This document shows positions 17,568-24,730 of a DNA stretch of 64,000 nucleotides, piece after piece (position 1 is the stretch's first letter; each line of letters starts with the position of its first letter). The stretch covers positions 468,687-532,686 of the forward strand of contig NZ_JAUSSK010000004.1 of the NCBI RefSeq assembly GCF_030812295.1, given 5' to 3'. Origin of the DNA: Luteibacter jiangsuensis (GTDB lineage Bacteria > Pseudomonadota > Gammaproteobacteria > Xanthomonadales > Rhodanobacteraceae). A program made the translations under genes and the position numbers. The notes below the pieces were generated by a model that did no database searches, had not been told where the DNA came from, and saw only the letters and a program-made list of their open reading frames with translations.

Positions 17568-18017
17568 TTATTTCCGCGCGATCTCGAACCTGCTGACGTC
17601 CACGCCGAGGTTGAAACCCCGGCCGGTACCGGTGACGGCAAGGGACACCTCGCCCTTGGTCATCGCCAGGCTTTCGGCGCTCTTCACCGCGCCCGCGTTG
17701 GCACCGGCCGTCGCGTAGTCGCCGAAGATCTCGTTGATGTTCTTGACGTTGGTGAACTCGCCCTTGCCGTTCTCGATGCTGAACTTGCCAGCCGTGATAC
17801 CGCCACCACGGATGTGGATCATCACGGTCGCCGACTGACCGTTATCGCAGCGCACATGGCCTTGGCCATCGGCACGCTTATAGATCGCGGCCCAGCCGCT
17901 CGTGCTGAAGGTCATGTGGCACTTGGTACCGCCCTCGGCAGCCTGGGCCGGCTGAACCGTGAAAGCACCTGCCGCCGCCAGAACCAGGGCGGCCATACCC
18001 GTGATGCGCTTGATCAT
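17568..18017 (-). CDS. hypothetical exported protein, 149 residues
   Basis: The protein has a signal peptide (MIKRITGMAALVLAAAGAFT, cleavage probably after QPAQA) and a mature part of about 120 residues with two Cys (GTKCHMTFS and HVRCDNGQS) that could form a disulfide. The C-terminal half is Gly-rich with predicted strands (IRGGGITAGKFSIENGKGEF, SLAVTGTGRGFNLGVDVS). I do not recognise the family. The ATG at 18015-18017 starts the signal peptide and has a GGAGAA nearby. It is monocistronic with its own terminator. Confidence 0.65.
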   Translation of the reverse strand: MIKRITGMAALVLAAAGAFTVQPAQAAEGGTKCHMTFSTSGWAAIYKRADGQGHVRCDNGQSATVMIHIRGGGITAGKFSIENGKGEFTNVKNINEIFGDYATAGANAGAVKSAESLAMTKGEVSLAVTGTGRGFNLGVDVSRFEIARK

Positions 18018-18207
18018 GTTCGTTTCTCCGTTGATAGGTGGCAGGGAACTGCGAAGCGGATTCTCCACTCACGAATGTGAAGAAACACGGAGCGCCCGAC
18101 CGGCCGTTCAGGAATGGCCCGGCTAGATGGACGGTGCGTGAACTGGCTCCCCCGGACGTCGCCATGGTCCTAATATCGAGCCGTATCCGTCCGATGGAGG
18201 ATTACCC

Positions 18208-18621
18208 ATGCCCAAGAACATCCTGGTCGGCTACGACGGTTCGGAAACCGCCCGCCGCGCCTACCTTTTCGCCCTGGAACTGGCGGCCTGCGCCAGGGCG
18301 AAGGTTCACGTGGTCTCCGTGATCCAGCTCGACAACGGGGCCGACACCTCGGCCTTGATGATGACCGGTGCCGGCGAAGAGCGCCTGGCCGGCCTGAGCG
18401 AGGAGATCGCTGCCCTCGGGCGACCGGCCGGCGTGCCCGTGGAGGTCGAGCTGGTACACGGCAGCCCCGGCGATGCCCTGCTCTCCTTCGTGGCCGGGCA
18501 CGGCGTGGACCACATCGTCATCGGCCATACCGAAAGAGGCGCGCTCGCCCGCTGGCTGGTCGGGTCGACCTCCACCGATGTCCTGGCCAAGGCGCATGTG
18601 CCAGTGACCGTGGTGCGTTGA
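18208..18621 (+). CDS. universal stress protein (UspA family)
   Basis: The 137-residue single-domain protein has the Usp fold: ILVGYDGSETARRAYLFALE at the N-terminus and VDHIVIGHTERGALARWLVG near the C-terminus. The ATP-binding loop of the family is G-x2-G-x9-G-(S/T); here the first Gly (106) and the last pair Gly119-Ser120 are kept, but the second Gly is Glu109, which may weaken nucleotide binding. The ribosome binding site GGAGG is well placed. It is a single gene. Confidence 0.88.
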   Translation: MPKNILVGYDGSETARRAYLFALELAACARAKVHVVSVIQLDNGADTSALMMTGAGEERLAGLSEEIAALGRPAGVPVEVELVHGSPGDALLSFVAGHGVDHIVIGHTERGALARWLVGSTSTDVLAKAHVPVTVVR

Positions 18622-18693
18622 CGCGCCGCCTTTGTCACAATCCCGTCATTGTGCCCCTGGGCACCAAGACCTGTGACCGAGGAACATTCCGCA

Positions 18694-19515
18694 GTGAGCT
18701 ACGCCGCCACCTTGCCATGGACGCTCGAAAAACTGGACCTCTCGCGCATCGACGTGGAGAAGGTCAGGCACAACGAAGATCTTTTCCTGCTCCTGTGCAG
18801 CTCGTCCTTCGTCGAAAGCGGCTCGGACCTGTACACGCACAACCTCGTCGACCACTTCGCGGGTGACGAGGAACTGCAAGGGTGGCTGCGCGACCATTGG
18901 GAGCACGAGGAGATGCAGCATGGCCGCGCGCTGGCCGCCTATGTGCGCCACGTATGGCCCGATTTCGACTGGGACGCGGGATTCAAGGCGTTCTTCGCCC
19001 ATTACGGCTCGGTCTGCACGTCGGAGGAACTGGAGCCGAACCGTGGGCTGGAACTGGCCGCGCGCTGCGTCGTGGAGACGGGTACGGCAAGCTTGTACCG
19101 CGCGCTCAACGAGGTCACCGACGAACCGGTGTTGCGCGAGCTGACCAACTACATCAAGAGCGACGAAGTGCGCCACTACAAGCACTTCTACCAGCACTTC
19201 CGCATCTATCGCGAGCGCGACGGCATCGGCCGCCTGAGCACGTTTCGTACATTGCTCAAGCGACTGCGCGAGATCAAGAACGAGGACAGCGACATCGCGC
19301 TGCGCCACGTCTTCAACGTGCGCTATCCGGACAAGGCCCAGGACGACGCGGAATTCCGCCGCGTCACCTCGCGCGCCGAAGGCCTGCTCAAGCGGCACAT
19401 TCCCGCCGAGATGACGGTGAAGATGCTGCTACGCCCCCTGGACCTGCCCCCGAGGCTGAACTCGATGCTCGAGTGGCCGCTGACGCGGATCACCGAGAAG
19501 CTGTTCCTGCACTGA
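18694..19515 (+). CDS. ferritin-like (predicted di-iron) protein
   Basis: The 273-residue helical protein carries two E-x2-H motifs spaced like a di-iron centre: HEEMQH (near residues 71-76) and DEVRHYKHF, plus isolated acidic residues in FVESGSD and CVVETGTASL. This arrangement is that of ferritin-like or acyl-desaturase-like di-iron oxidases, but I cannot assign a substrate. I prefer the GTG at 18694 because GAGGA lies ten bases upstream; an in-frame GTG at 18673 and a TTG at 18649 are alternatives. Its stop is two bases from that of the convergent lipoprotein gene. Confidence 0.7.
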   Translation: MSYAATLPWTLEKLDLSRIDVEKVRHNEDLFLLLCSSSFVESGSDLYTHNLVDHFAGDEELQGWLRDHWEHEEMQHGRALAAYVRHVWPDFDWDAGFKAFFAHYGSVCTSEELEPNRGLELAARCVVETGTASLYRALNEVTDEPVLRELTNYIKSDEVRHYKHFYQHFRIYRERDGIGRLSTFRTLLKRLREIKNEDSDIALRHVFNVRYPDKAQDDAEFRRVTSRAEGLLKRHIPAEMTVKMLLRPLDLPPRLNSMLEWPLTRITEKLFLH

Positions 19516-19517
19516 GG

Positions 19518-20231
19518 TTATTTCTTCTTCGGCAGCGGTGTCCATTTGTCCGGATCGAAGCCGCCGGTCTCGAAGACAAGCGTGGTTTCGCCGCGGCTGA
19601 TCGTCACCACGTCGATGGTCAGCCGCTTGGTCCGGGCCAGGTCCTTGAGGAACGGCGCGTCGTTACGGAACAGCAACGCGGGTTCACCCGTCGGTGGCCG
19701 GAACGCCTTGATCGTCTTCGCCTTGCCGTCGAACGTCGCCTTCAGCGAGCAATCGCCCTTGCAGACGAAGCCCTTCCCGGTCGTGGCGTACAGGAAGACA
19801 CTCTGCCCCCAGTCGGTATGCCGGCGAAGGATCAGGCGCACCGTCTGCTCGCCTGTCGGCCGCGAGGACTGGATAGTGGCCGTGCTCTGCGTACCACCCT
19901 GCATGGGCGAGGTCTGGTAAAGCCACAGCGCGGCGAGGCGGGCTTTCTCGCTGGCTGCCTTGTAGTTGGCCTCGAGTTCGTCGAGGCTCTTCTTCACTTC
20001 GGTCGCCGCGGGCGTGTCGGGGTACTTGTCGACGATTTCATGGCCCAGTTGTACCGCCGGGCCATCGTTGTGCAGCTTCAGCAGTTGCTGGTAGGTCTCC
20101 AGCTTCTTCCCGGCCTCCGCGGCCTGGTCGTTCGCGCTGGATACCGGCCCGGCGGCCTGCTGGTCCTGCGATGAGGAACACGCCGAGGCGAGGGCGGCCA
20201 TGGCGAGGAGGACGGCGATACGGCGCATCAT
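19518..20231 (-). CDS. hypothetical lipoprotein, 237 residues
   Basis: The N-terminus MMRRIAVLLAMAALASACSS has a lipobox (LASAC) ending at Cys18, so the protein is probably membrane-anchored. Residues about 45-100 look helical and TPR-like (LGHEIVDKYPDTPAATEVKK). The C-terminal half is a beta-rich domain with a Cys pair (FVCKGDCSLKATFDGK) and ends in WTPLPKKK. I do not recognise the family. The gene is single and convergent with the ferritin-like gene. Confidence 0.65.
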   Translation of the reverse strand: MMRRIAVLLAMAALASACSSSQDQQAAGPVSSANDQAAEAGKKLETYQQLLKLHNDGPAVQLGHEIVDKYPDTPAATEVKKSLDELEANYKAASEKARLAALWLYQTSPMQGGTQSTATIQSSRPTGEQTVRLILRRHTDWGQSVFLYATTGKGFVCKGDCSLKATFDGKAKTIKAFRPPTGEPALLFRNDAPFLKDLARTKRLTIDVVTISRGETTLVFETGGFDPDKWTPLPKKK

Positions 20232-20327
20232 CTTGCGATTCCTGCTGGAAAGCCCCTAGCTTCGCCGCTCGATGCCGCCACTGGCAAGGCGCGGCGTAAA
20301 ATGCGGGAGACGCCCCAAGGATCCTCC

Positions 20328-21587
20328 ATGCCTTCGCCAACCACGGAAGCGGTCTCGCTCCTCCGCCATCGCGCCTTCCTGCAATTCTGGTTCGCCAAGA
20401 ACGCCTCCAGCTTCGGTTTCCAGATGATGTCCGTCGCCGTCGGATGGCAGATCTACGAGCTGACCCACCGTGCGTTCGATCTCGGCTTGATCGGCCTTGC
20501 GCAGTTCGTGCCGTCGGTGCTGCTGGCGCTTCCGGCGGGCCATATCGCCGACCAGTTCGATCGGCGCCGCATCGTCACGGTATGCCAGGCGGTCGAATGG
20601 ATCGCCATCGCCTTGCTGGCCGGGTTCAGCCTGGCCGGCCACCTGACCGAAACGGGCATCCTTGCGCTGGTCTTCGTCGTCAGCGTCGCCAAGGCTTTCG
20701 AATTCCCCGCGCTTCAGTCGATGCTGCCCGCGCTCGTTCCCGCCCACGTGCTTCCCCGCGCGATGGCCGCCAATGCCTCGGCGGGGCAGGCAGCGATGAT
20801 CGCCGGACCTGCGCTCGGTGGCTTGCTCTACGTGGCTGGCGCCGCCACCGTCTACGGCGTCTCCGCGTTGCTCTACCTCGTGGCGCTGGCGTTGATGTCG
20901 CGCCTGGCCTACGACCACCTGCCACCGCGGCGCGAGCCCGCCACCCTCAAGACCCTGTTCGCCGGGGTGCACTTCATCCGCCGCCGGCCGGCGGTGTTCG
21001 GTGTGATCTCGCTCGACCTGTTCGCCGTGCTGCTCGGTGGTGCGACGGCCCTGCTGCCGATCTTCGCCAAGGACATCCTGCACACCGGCCCATGGGGCCT
21101 GGGCATCCTGCGCGCCGCGCCGGCGGTCGGCGCGTTGTTGATGTCGGTATGGCTGGCCCGGCATTCCCTGGAACGCCGGGTCGGGCCGATCATGTTCGGG
21201 TCGGTCGCGGGCTTCGGCGTCGCCACGCTCGTCTTCGCGCTCTCCACCACCCTCTGGCTGTCCGTGGTCGCGCTATTCGCCCTGGGGGCCTTCGACATGG
21301 TCAGCATGGTGATCCGTGGCGCGCTGGTGCAACTGGAGACGCCGGACGACATGCGCGGACGGGTGAGTGCGGTCAACGCCATCTTCGTGAACACTTCCAA
21401 CCAGCTCGGCGAGTTCGAGTCCGGGCTGCTGGCGGCCGCCGTGGGCGCGGTGAACGCGACCTTGGTCGGCGGCATCGGCACGCTCGTGGTCGTGGGCTTA
21501 TGGATATGGTGGTTCCCTTGCCTGCGCCGCCGGCAGGGACTGGTATCGGACCCGGAGCCGGTCGAGGGTGCCAGCGGAACGATCTGA
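20328..21587 (+). CDS. MFS transporter, EntS/DHA3-like
   Basis: The 419-residue protein has about twelve membrane segments and begins with the DHA3 pattern LLRHRAFLQFWFAKNASSFG. The MFS loop signature is ADQFDRRRIVTVCQ after segment 2, and a matching RHSLERRVGP loop follows segment 8. EntS-type members export siderophores or drugs; no substrate can be read here. The ATG at 20328 follows AAGGA; the frame stays open back to 20301. A family-typical MRGRVSAVNAIF is present near residue 350. Confidence 0.82.
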   Translation: MPSPTTEAVSLLRHRAFLQFWFAKNASSFGFQMMSVAVGWQIYELTHRAFDLGLIGLAQFVPSVLLALPAGHIADQFDRRRIVTVCQAVEWIAIALLAGFSLAGHLTETGILALVFVVSVAKAFEFPALQSMLPALVPAHVLPRAMAANASAGQAAMIAGPALGGLLYVAGAATVYGVSALLYLVALALMSRLAYDHLPPRREPATLKTLFAGVHFIRRRPAVFGVISLDLFAVLLGGATALLPIFAKDILHTGPWGLGILRAAPAVGALLMSVWLARHSLERRVGPIMFGSVAGFGVATLVFALSTTLWLSVVALFALGAFDMVSMVIRGALVQLETPDDMRGRVSAVNAIFVNTSNQLGEFESGLLAAAVGAVNATLVGGIGTLVVVGLWIWWFPCLRRRQGLVSDPEPVEGASGTI

Positions 21588-21648
21588 CATGGCGCCGGAA
21601 ACGTGCTATTAGGTGGACGTCTATACCTCCAAAGGGTGAGGATCCACC

Positions 21649-22953
21649 ATGAAGCGCTTGCTCGTCGCCGTCCTCGTCATGTTCGCCGCGCCGGCCTTCG
21701 CCGCGCATGAGACACCCGCCAGTCTCGATGCCGCGCTTGCCCAGGGCAAACGCGAGCACAAGCCGGTGTTGATCGATTTCCAGGCCGTGTGGTGCTACTC
21801 CTGCTACTACATGGCCAGCCATGTCCTCAACGGCAAGGAATGGGACGACCTCGAAAGCAAGGTCGTGTTCTACGAAGCCGACGCCGACAAGCCCGCCGAC
21901 CAGGCATGGATGAAGAAGCTCAACGTCCACTTCCTGCCGACCTACGTGGCGATCGGGCCCGATGGCGAGGAACTCGGACGCATCCTCGCCGAACGGCCCC
22001 GTGACAAGTTCTATCCCGAGGTCGCGGCCCTCCTTTCCGGCGATGCGCGCCTGTCCAAGCAGAAGTCAGACGCGGCCAAGGGGTCGATGGCCGCGGTGGC
22101 CGACGTGCTGGATACCTACCAGCAGCGCTACCAGGGTAACGAGGGCATGGCCTGGTTCGACACCTTGCCGGCGATGGTGCGCAACGTGTCGGACAAAGAC
22201 AAGCGCGTGGCGTTGGCCAAGCAACGCCTGCTCCTGCTGCAGGCGAAGGACCGCAAGGACGACAAGGGCATCGCCGAGGCCGCCACCAGGGTCCTCGCCG
22301 GCAACATCGGCTGCGAGCGTCCTTACGTGCTGGATGACCTCATCGGTGCCACCGAATCGCAGCATCCGGATTCCCGGCAATCGGCGCTCGCGCCACAACG
22401 GGCTCCCTACGAGCAATTCCTTGCCACACAGGTATTCACCGCCACCCCAGCCTGTGCCGACCAGCGCAGCGCGGTTCTGACGGCGGCGGACCTGGATGCG
22501 GCGCTTGGCGACCACGCCGCCGAACAGGCCGTGCTGCGCAGGGCGATCGACCTCAGCCGCGAAAAGCTGCATGGTGACCTCAAGAGCGACCGTAACCTGG
22601 CCGACAACCTGCGCGTGTACCTGGTCCGGGCGAAGGCGGGAGACGAACTGGATACCTTCGAGAAGCAGCTGATCGCGGCCTATCCGGACGACTACGTCTA
22701 CAACTACCGCTACGGCCGCCGCCTCGTCGAGGGCGGCAAGCCCGCCGAGGGCCTTCCGTACCTCGACGCGGCATCGAAGAAGGCATATGGCGCCAACCGC
22801 TTCGCGGTCGCGACGTATCAGGTGAAAGCACTCCGTGCCCTGCATCGCGACGACGAAGCACGCAAGCGCGTTGCCGACACCGTCGCGGCGGAGGGCAAGG
22901 CGTTTCCCGAGCAGACAAAGAAATTGCAGGAAGCGTTGACCGCGGCGGGTTGA
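21649..22953 (+). CDS. exported thioredoxin-like protein with helical repeat C-terminus
   Basis: The 434-residue protein has a signal peptide (MKRLLVAVLVMFAAPAFAAH), then a thioredoxin domain about 20-130 whose active site is VWCYSCYYM (Cys-Tyr-Ser-Cys) and whose cis-Pro is in HFLPTYVAIG. The arrangement is like the DsbD C-terminal or thioredoxin_7 domains. Residues about 150-430 form alpha-helical repeats (IDLSREKLHGDLKSDRNLAD, YGRRLVEGGKPAEGLPYLDA) that look like TPRs. It is likely a periplasmic thiol-disulfide protein with a protein-binding tail; the partner is unknown. Confidence 0.75.
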   Translation: MKRLLVAVLVMFAAPAFAAHETPASLDAALAQGKREHKPVLIDFQAVWCYSCYYMASHVLNGKEWDDLESKVVFYEADADKPADQAWMKKLNVHFLPTYVAIGPDGEELGRILAERPRDKFYPEVAALLSGDARLSKQKSDAAKGSMAAVADVLDTYQQRYQGNEGMAWFDTLPAMVRNVSDKDKRVALAKQRLLLLQAKDRKDDKGIAEAATRVLAGNIGCERPYVLDDLIGATESQHPDSRQSALAPQRAPYEQFLATQVFTATPACADQRSAVLTAADLDAALGDHAAEQAVLRRAIDLSREKLHGDLKSDRNLADNLRVYLVRAKAGDELDTFEKQLIAAYPDDYVYNYRYGRRLVEGGKPAEGLPYLDAASKKAYGANRFAVATYQVKALRALHRDDEARKRVADTVAAEGKAFPEQTKKLQEALTAAG

Positions 22954-23045
22954 CCGGTCCTCCGGTCGCCCATCGCGAAGCACCCCATTGAGCCACATCG
23001 CATCCCCGCTGCTAACCTGCGCACCCTTCCCTACCCGAAGCAGCC

Positions 23046-23729
23046 ATGATCGTCATCCACCATCTCAACAACTCGCGGTCGCAGCGCGTGCTCTGGCTGC
23101 TCGAGGAACTCGGCCTGCCGTACGAACTCGTGCGCTACCAGCGCGACCCGAAGACGATGCTGGCCCCGAAAGAACTCCGCGCCATCCATCCCCTCGGCAA
23201 ATCCCCCGTGCTGGTGGATGGTGACATCACCCTGGCCGAGTCCGGCGCGATCGTCGAATACCTGGTCGGACGCTACGGTGGCGGACAACTCAGGCCTGCC
23301 GCCGGTACGCCCGAAGCGCTTCGCTACAGCTATTTCCTGCACTACGCGGAGGGGTCCGCCATGCCCCCGCTGCTACTCAAGCTCGTGTTCATCCGCATGG
23401 AATCGGCTCCCGTGCCCTTCTTCGCCAAGCCCATCGCGCGCATGCTGGCGCGCGGTGCGCAGAAGGCTTTCGTCGACCCGCAGATCAAACTTCACCTCGA
23501 CTACCTGGAGGACGAAATCGGCAGGACCGGCTGGTTCGCGGGCAACGAGTTCAGCGCGGCCGACATCCAGATGAGCTTCCCTCTCGAGGCCGCTTCCAGC
23601 CGCGCGGCGCTCGACGCCACCCGCCCGGGCCTGCACGGATTCCTCGAACGCATCCACGCCCGCCCCGCCTACCGCAAGGCCCTGGAACGCGGCGGTGACT
23701 ACGATCTTGTCCCGGCACGGCCAGGCTGA
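23046..23729 (+). CDS. glutathione S-transferase family protein
   Basis: The 227-residue protein has a thioredoxin-like GST N-domain (IVIHHLNNSRSQRVLWLLEE, HPLGKSPVLVDGDITLAESG with the conserved Pro and the Glu-Ser glutathione contacts) and an all-helical C-domain (GNEFSAADIQMSFPLEAASS, HARPAYRKALERGG). The catalytic Ser or Cys is probably within NNSRSQ. The substrate is unknown. It appears to be single, 92 bases after the thioredoxin-like gene. Confidence 0.88.
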   Translation: MIVIHHLNNSRSQRVLWLLEELGLPYELVRYQRDPKTMLAPKELRAIHPLGKSPVLVDGDITLAESGAIVEYLVGRYGGGQLRPAAGTPEALRYSYFLHYAEGSAMPPLLLKLVFIRMESAPVPFFAKPIARMLARGAQKAFVDPQIKLHLDYLEDEIGRTGWFAGNEFSAADIQMSFPLEAASSRAALDATRPGLHGFLERIHARPAYRKALERGGDYDLVPARPG

Positions 23730-23824
23730 ATCCCTCCTCAACCCTGGCCCGCCTGTTTACACCACGCTCACGAGCCTAACCGCAAAGTCTTTACCGACAG
23801 CAACGCCCTAGAGGGAGCCATCCG

Positions 23825-24154
23825 ATGAGCAGAAACCGCGAATTCGCGCGTCAGGTCGAGAGCGCCGTCAACGGTGTATCGGGTCGCGTCCGCCACTACG
23901 CCGACGAGGCCTCGGGCGTCGGCAACGACTTGCTCGAGCGCAGCCGCCGAGTCACGAACAAGTTCGCAAAACGCAACAGCATCAGTGGTCAGCGCATCCG
24001 CTACCTGGCCGAAGATGTTGCCGACGAAGCAACCTACCAATACCGCAAGCTGCGCAAGCAGGTGCGCCGCAACCCGGGCCTCACCATCGGCATCGCCGCG
24101 GCGGCGATCGGCACTTTCCTGCTGATCCGCCACGTGCTGCGCGACGACGATTGA
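23825..24154 (+). CDS. DUF883/ElaB-like membrane-anchored protein
   Basis: The 109-residue protein has an amphipathic, charged helical N-terminal region followed by a C-terminal hydrophobic anchor (PGLTIGIAAAAIGTFLLIRH) and a short charged tail. This is the layout of the ElaB/YqjD/DUF883 family, of which some members tether ribosomes to the membrane in stationary phase. Sequence similarity is weak, so the assignment rests mainly on architecture. A terminator follows directly. Confidence 0.6.
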   Translation: MSRNREFARQVESAVNGVSGRVRHYADEASGVGNDLLERSRRVTNKFAKRNSISGQRIRYLAEDVADEATYQYRKLRKQVRRNPGLTIGIAAAAIGTFLLIRHVLRDDD

Positions 24155-24178
24155 CACCTGTCGCCCGGGGTGGGAAAA

Positions 24179-24204
24179 GGCCGGGAGCGATCCCGGCTTT
24201 TTTT
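24179..24204 (+). terminator. rho-independent terminator
   Basis: GCCGGGA and TCCCGGC pair around a GCGA loop and are followed by seven T on the plus strand, just after the DUF883-like gene. Confidence 0.9.
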
Positions 24205-24275
24205 GTGAGAGCCGTTTCTTCGTGAGAAAGCCCGTTTCGTCTCGGTGGAGGAACCGCTTGGTGGACCCGCCATCT

Positions 24276-24608
24276 TCAGTTCACCGGATGCTGCTCGACC
24301 ACCTTGTCCACATGCCATGTCACGCGTGACGCATCCCCGGGGGCCTCCTTCGCGTGCACCTCGGTGATCTTCAGCAAGTACTCGTTGCCTGGTTGCCAGT
24401 CGAAGCCTTCGATCGGCACGTAGGTCAGCTGCCAGGCGTCCGTGGCTTCTTCGCGGTACCGGAAGCACTCGGTCTTCATGACGCCGTTGGTGCACGGCGC
24501 CTTCGTCGCTGCGATGTACAACAGGCGGGAACGCGAACCGTGATCCGCCGGCGCCGTGGCGCATGCGGTCAGGCTCAAGGCGATGGCGGCAAGGAAGGCT
24601 AGGCGCAT
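24276..24608 (-). CDS. DUF4377 domain lipoprotein
   Basis: The 110-residue protein begins MRLAFLAAIALSLTACAT with a lipobox ending at Cys16. The mature part matches the DUF4377 pattern: a Cys-rich turn (APCTNGVMKTECFRYREE) and WQLTYVPIEGFDWQPGNEY followed by LLKITEV. DUF4377 domains are found in heat-shock HslJ-like lipoproteins of unknown function. The frame continues upstream to 25082 but only the part from the ATG at 24606-24608 has homology and a signal sequence. Confidence 0.75.
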   Translation of the reverse strand: MRLAFLAAIALSLTACATAPADHGSRSRLLYIAATKAPCTNGVMKTECFRYREEATDAWQLTYVPIEGFDWQPGNEYLLKITEVHAKEAPGDASRVTWHVDKVVEQHPVN

Positions 24609-24673
24609 GGCATGGATCCGCAGGTGTCGACAGGTCGATGGATAACAGCATACCCATCGATGCCGTGTGATGC

Positions 24674-24706
24674 GAAAACGACGAAGGCCGGATCGCTCCG
24701 GCCTTC
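24674..24706 (-). terminator. rho-independent terminator of aceE
   Basis: A ten-base-pair stem (GAAGGCCGGA with its complement, loop GCGA) lies 24 bases past the aceE stop on the minus strand and is followed by GTCGTTTTCG. The T run is short but the stem is strong. Confidence 0.75.
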
Positions 24707-24730
24707 GTTCACGTTCCATCGTGCTGGCGG

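Noticed and set aside
18882..20174. 430-codon plus-strand frame across the ferritin-like and lipoprotein genes
   Set aside because: It overlaps two better-supported genes, one of them antisense, and its product is Arg/Ala-rich with no domain.
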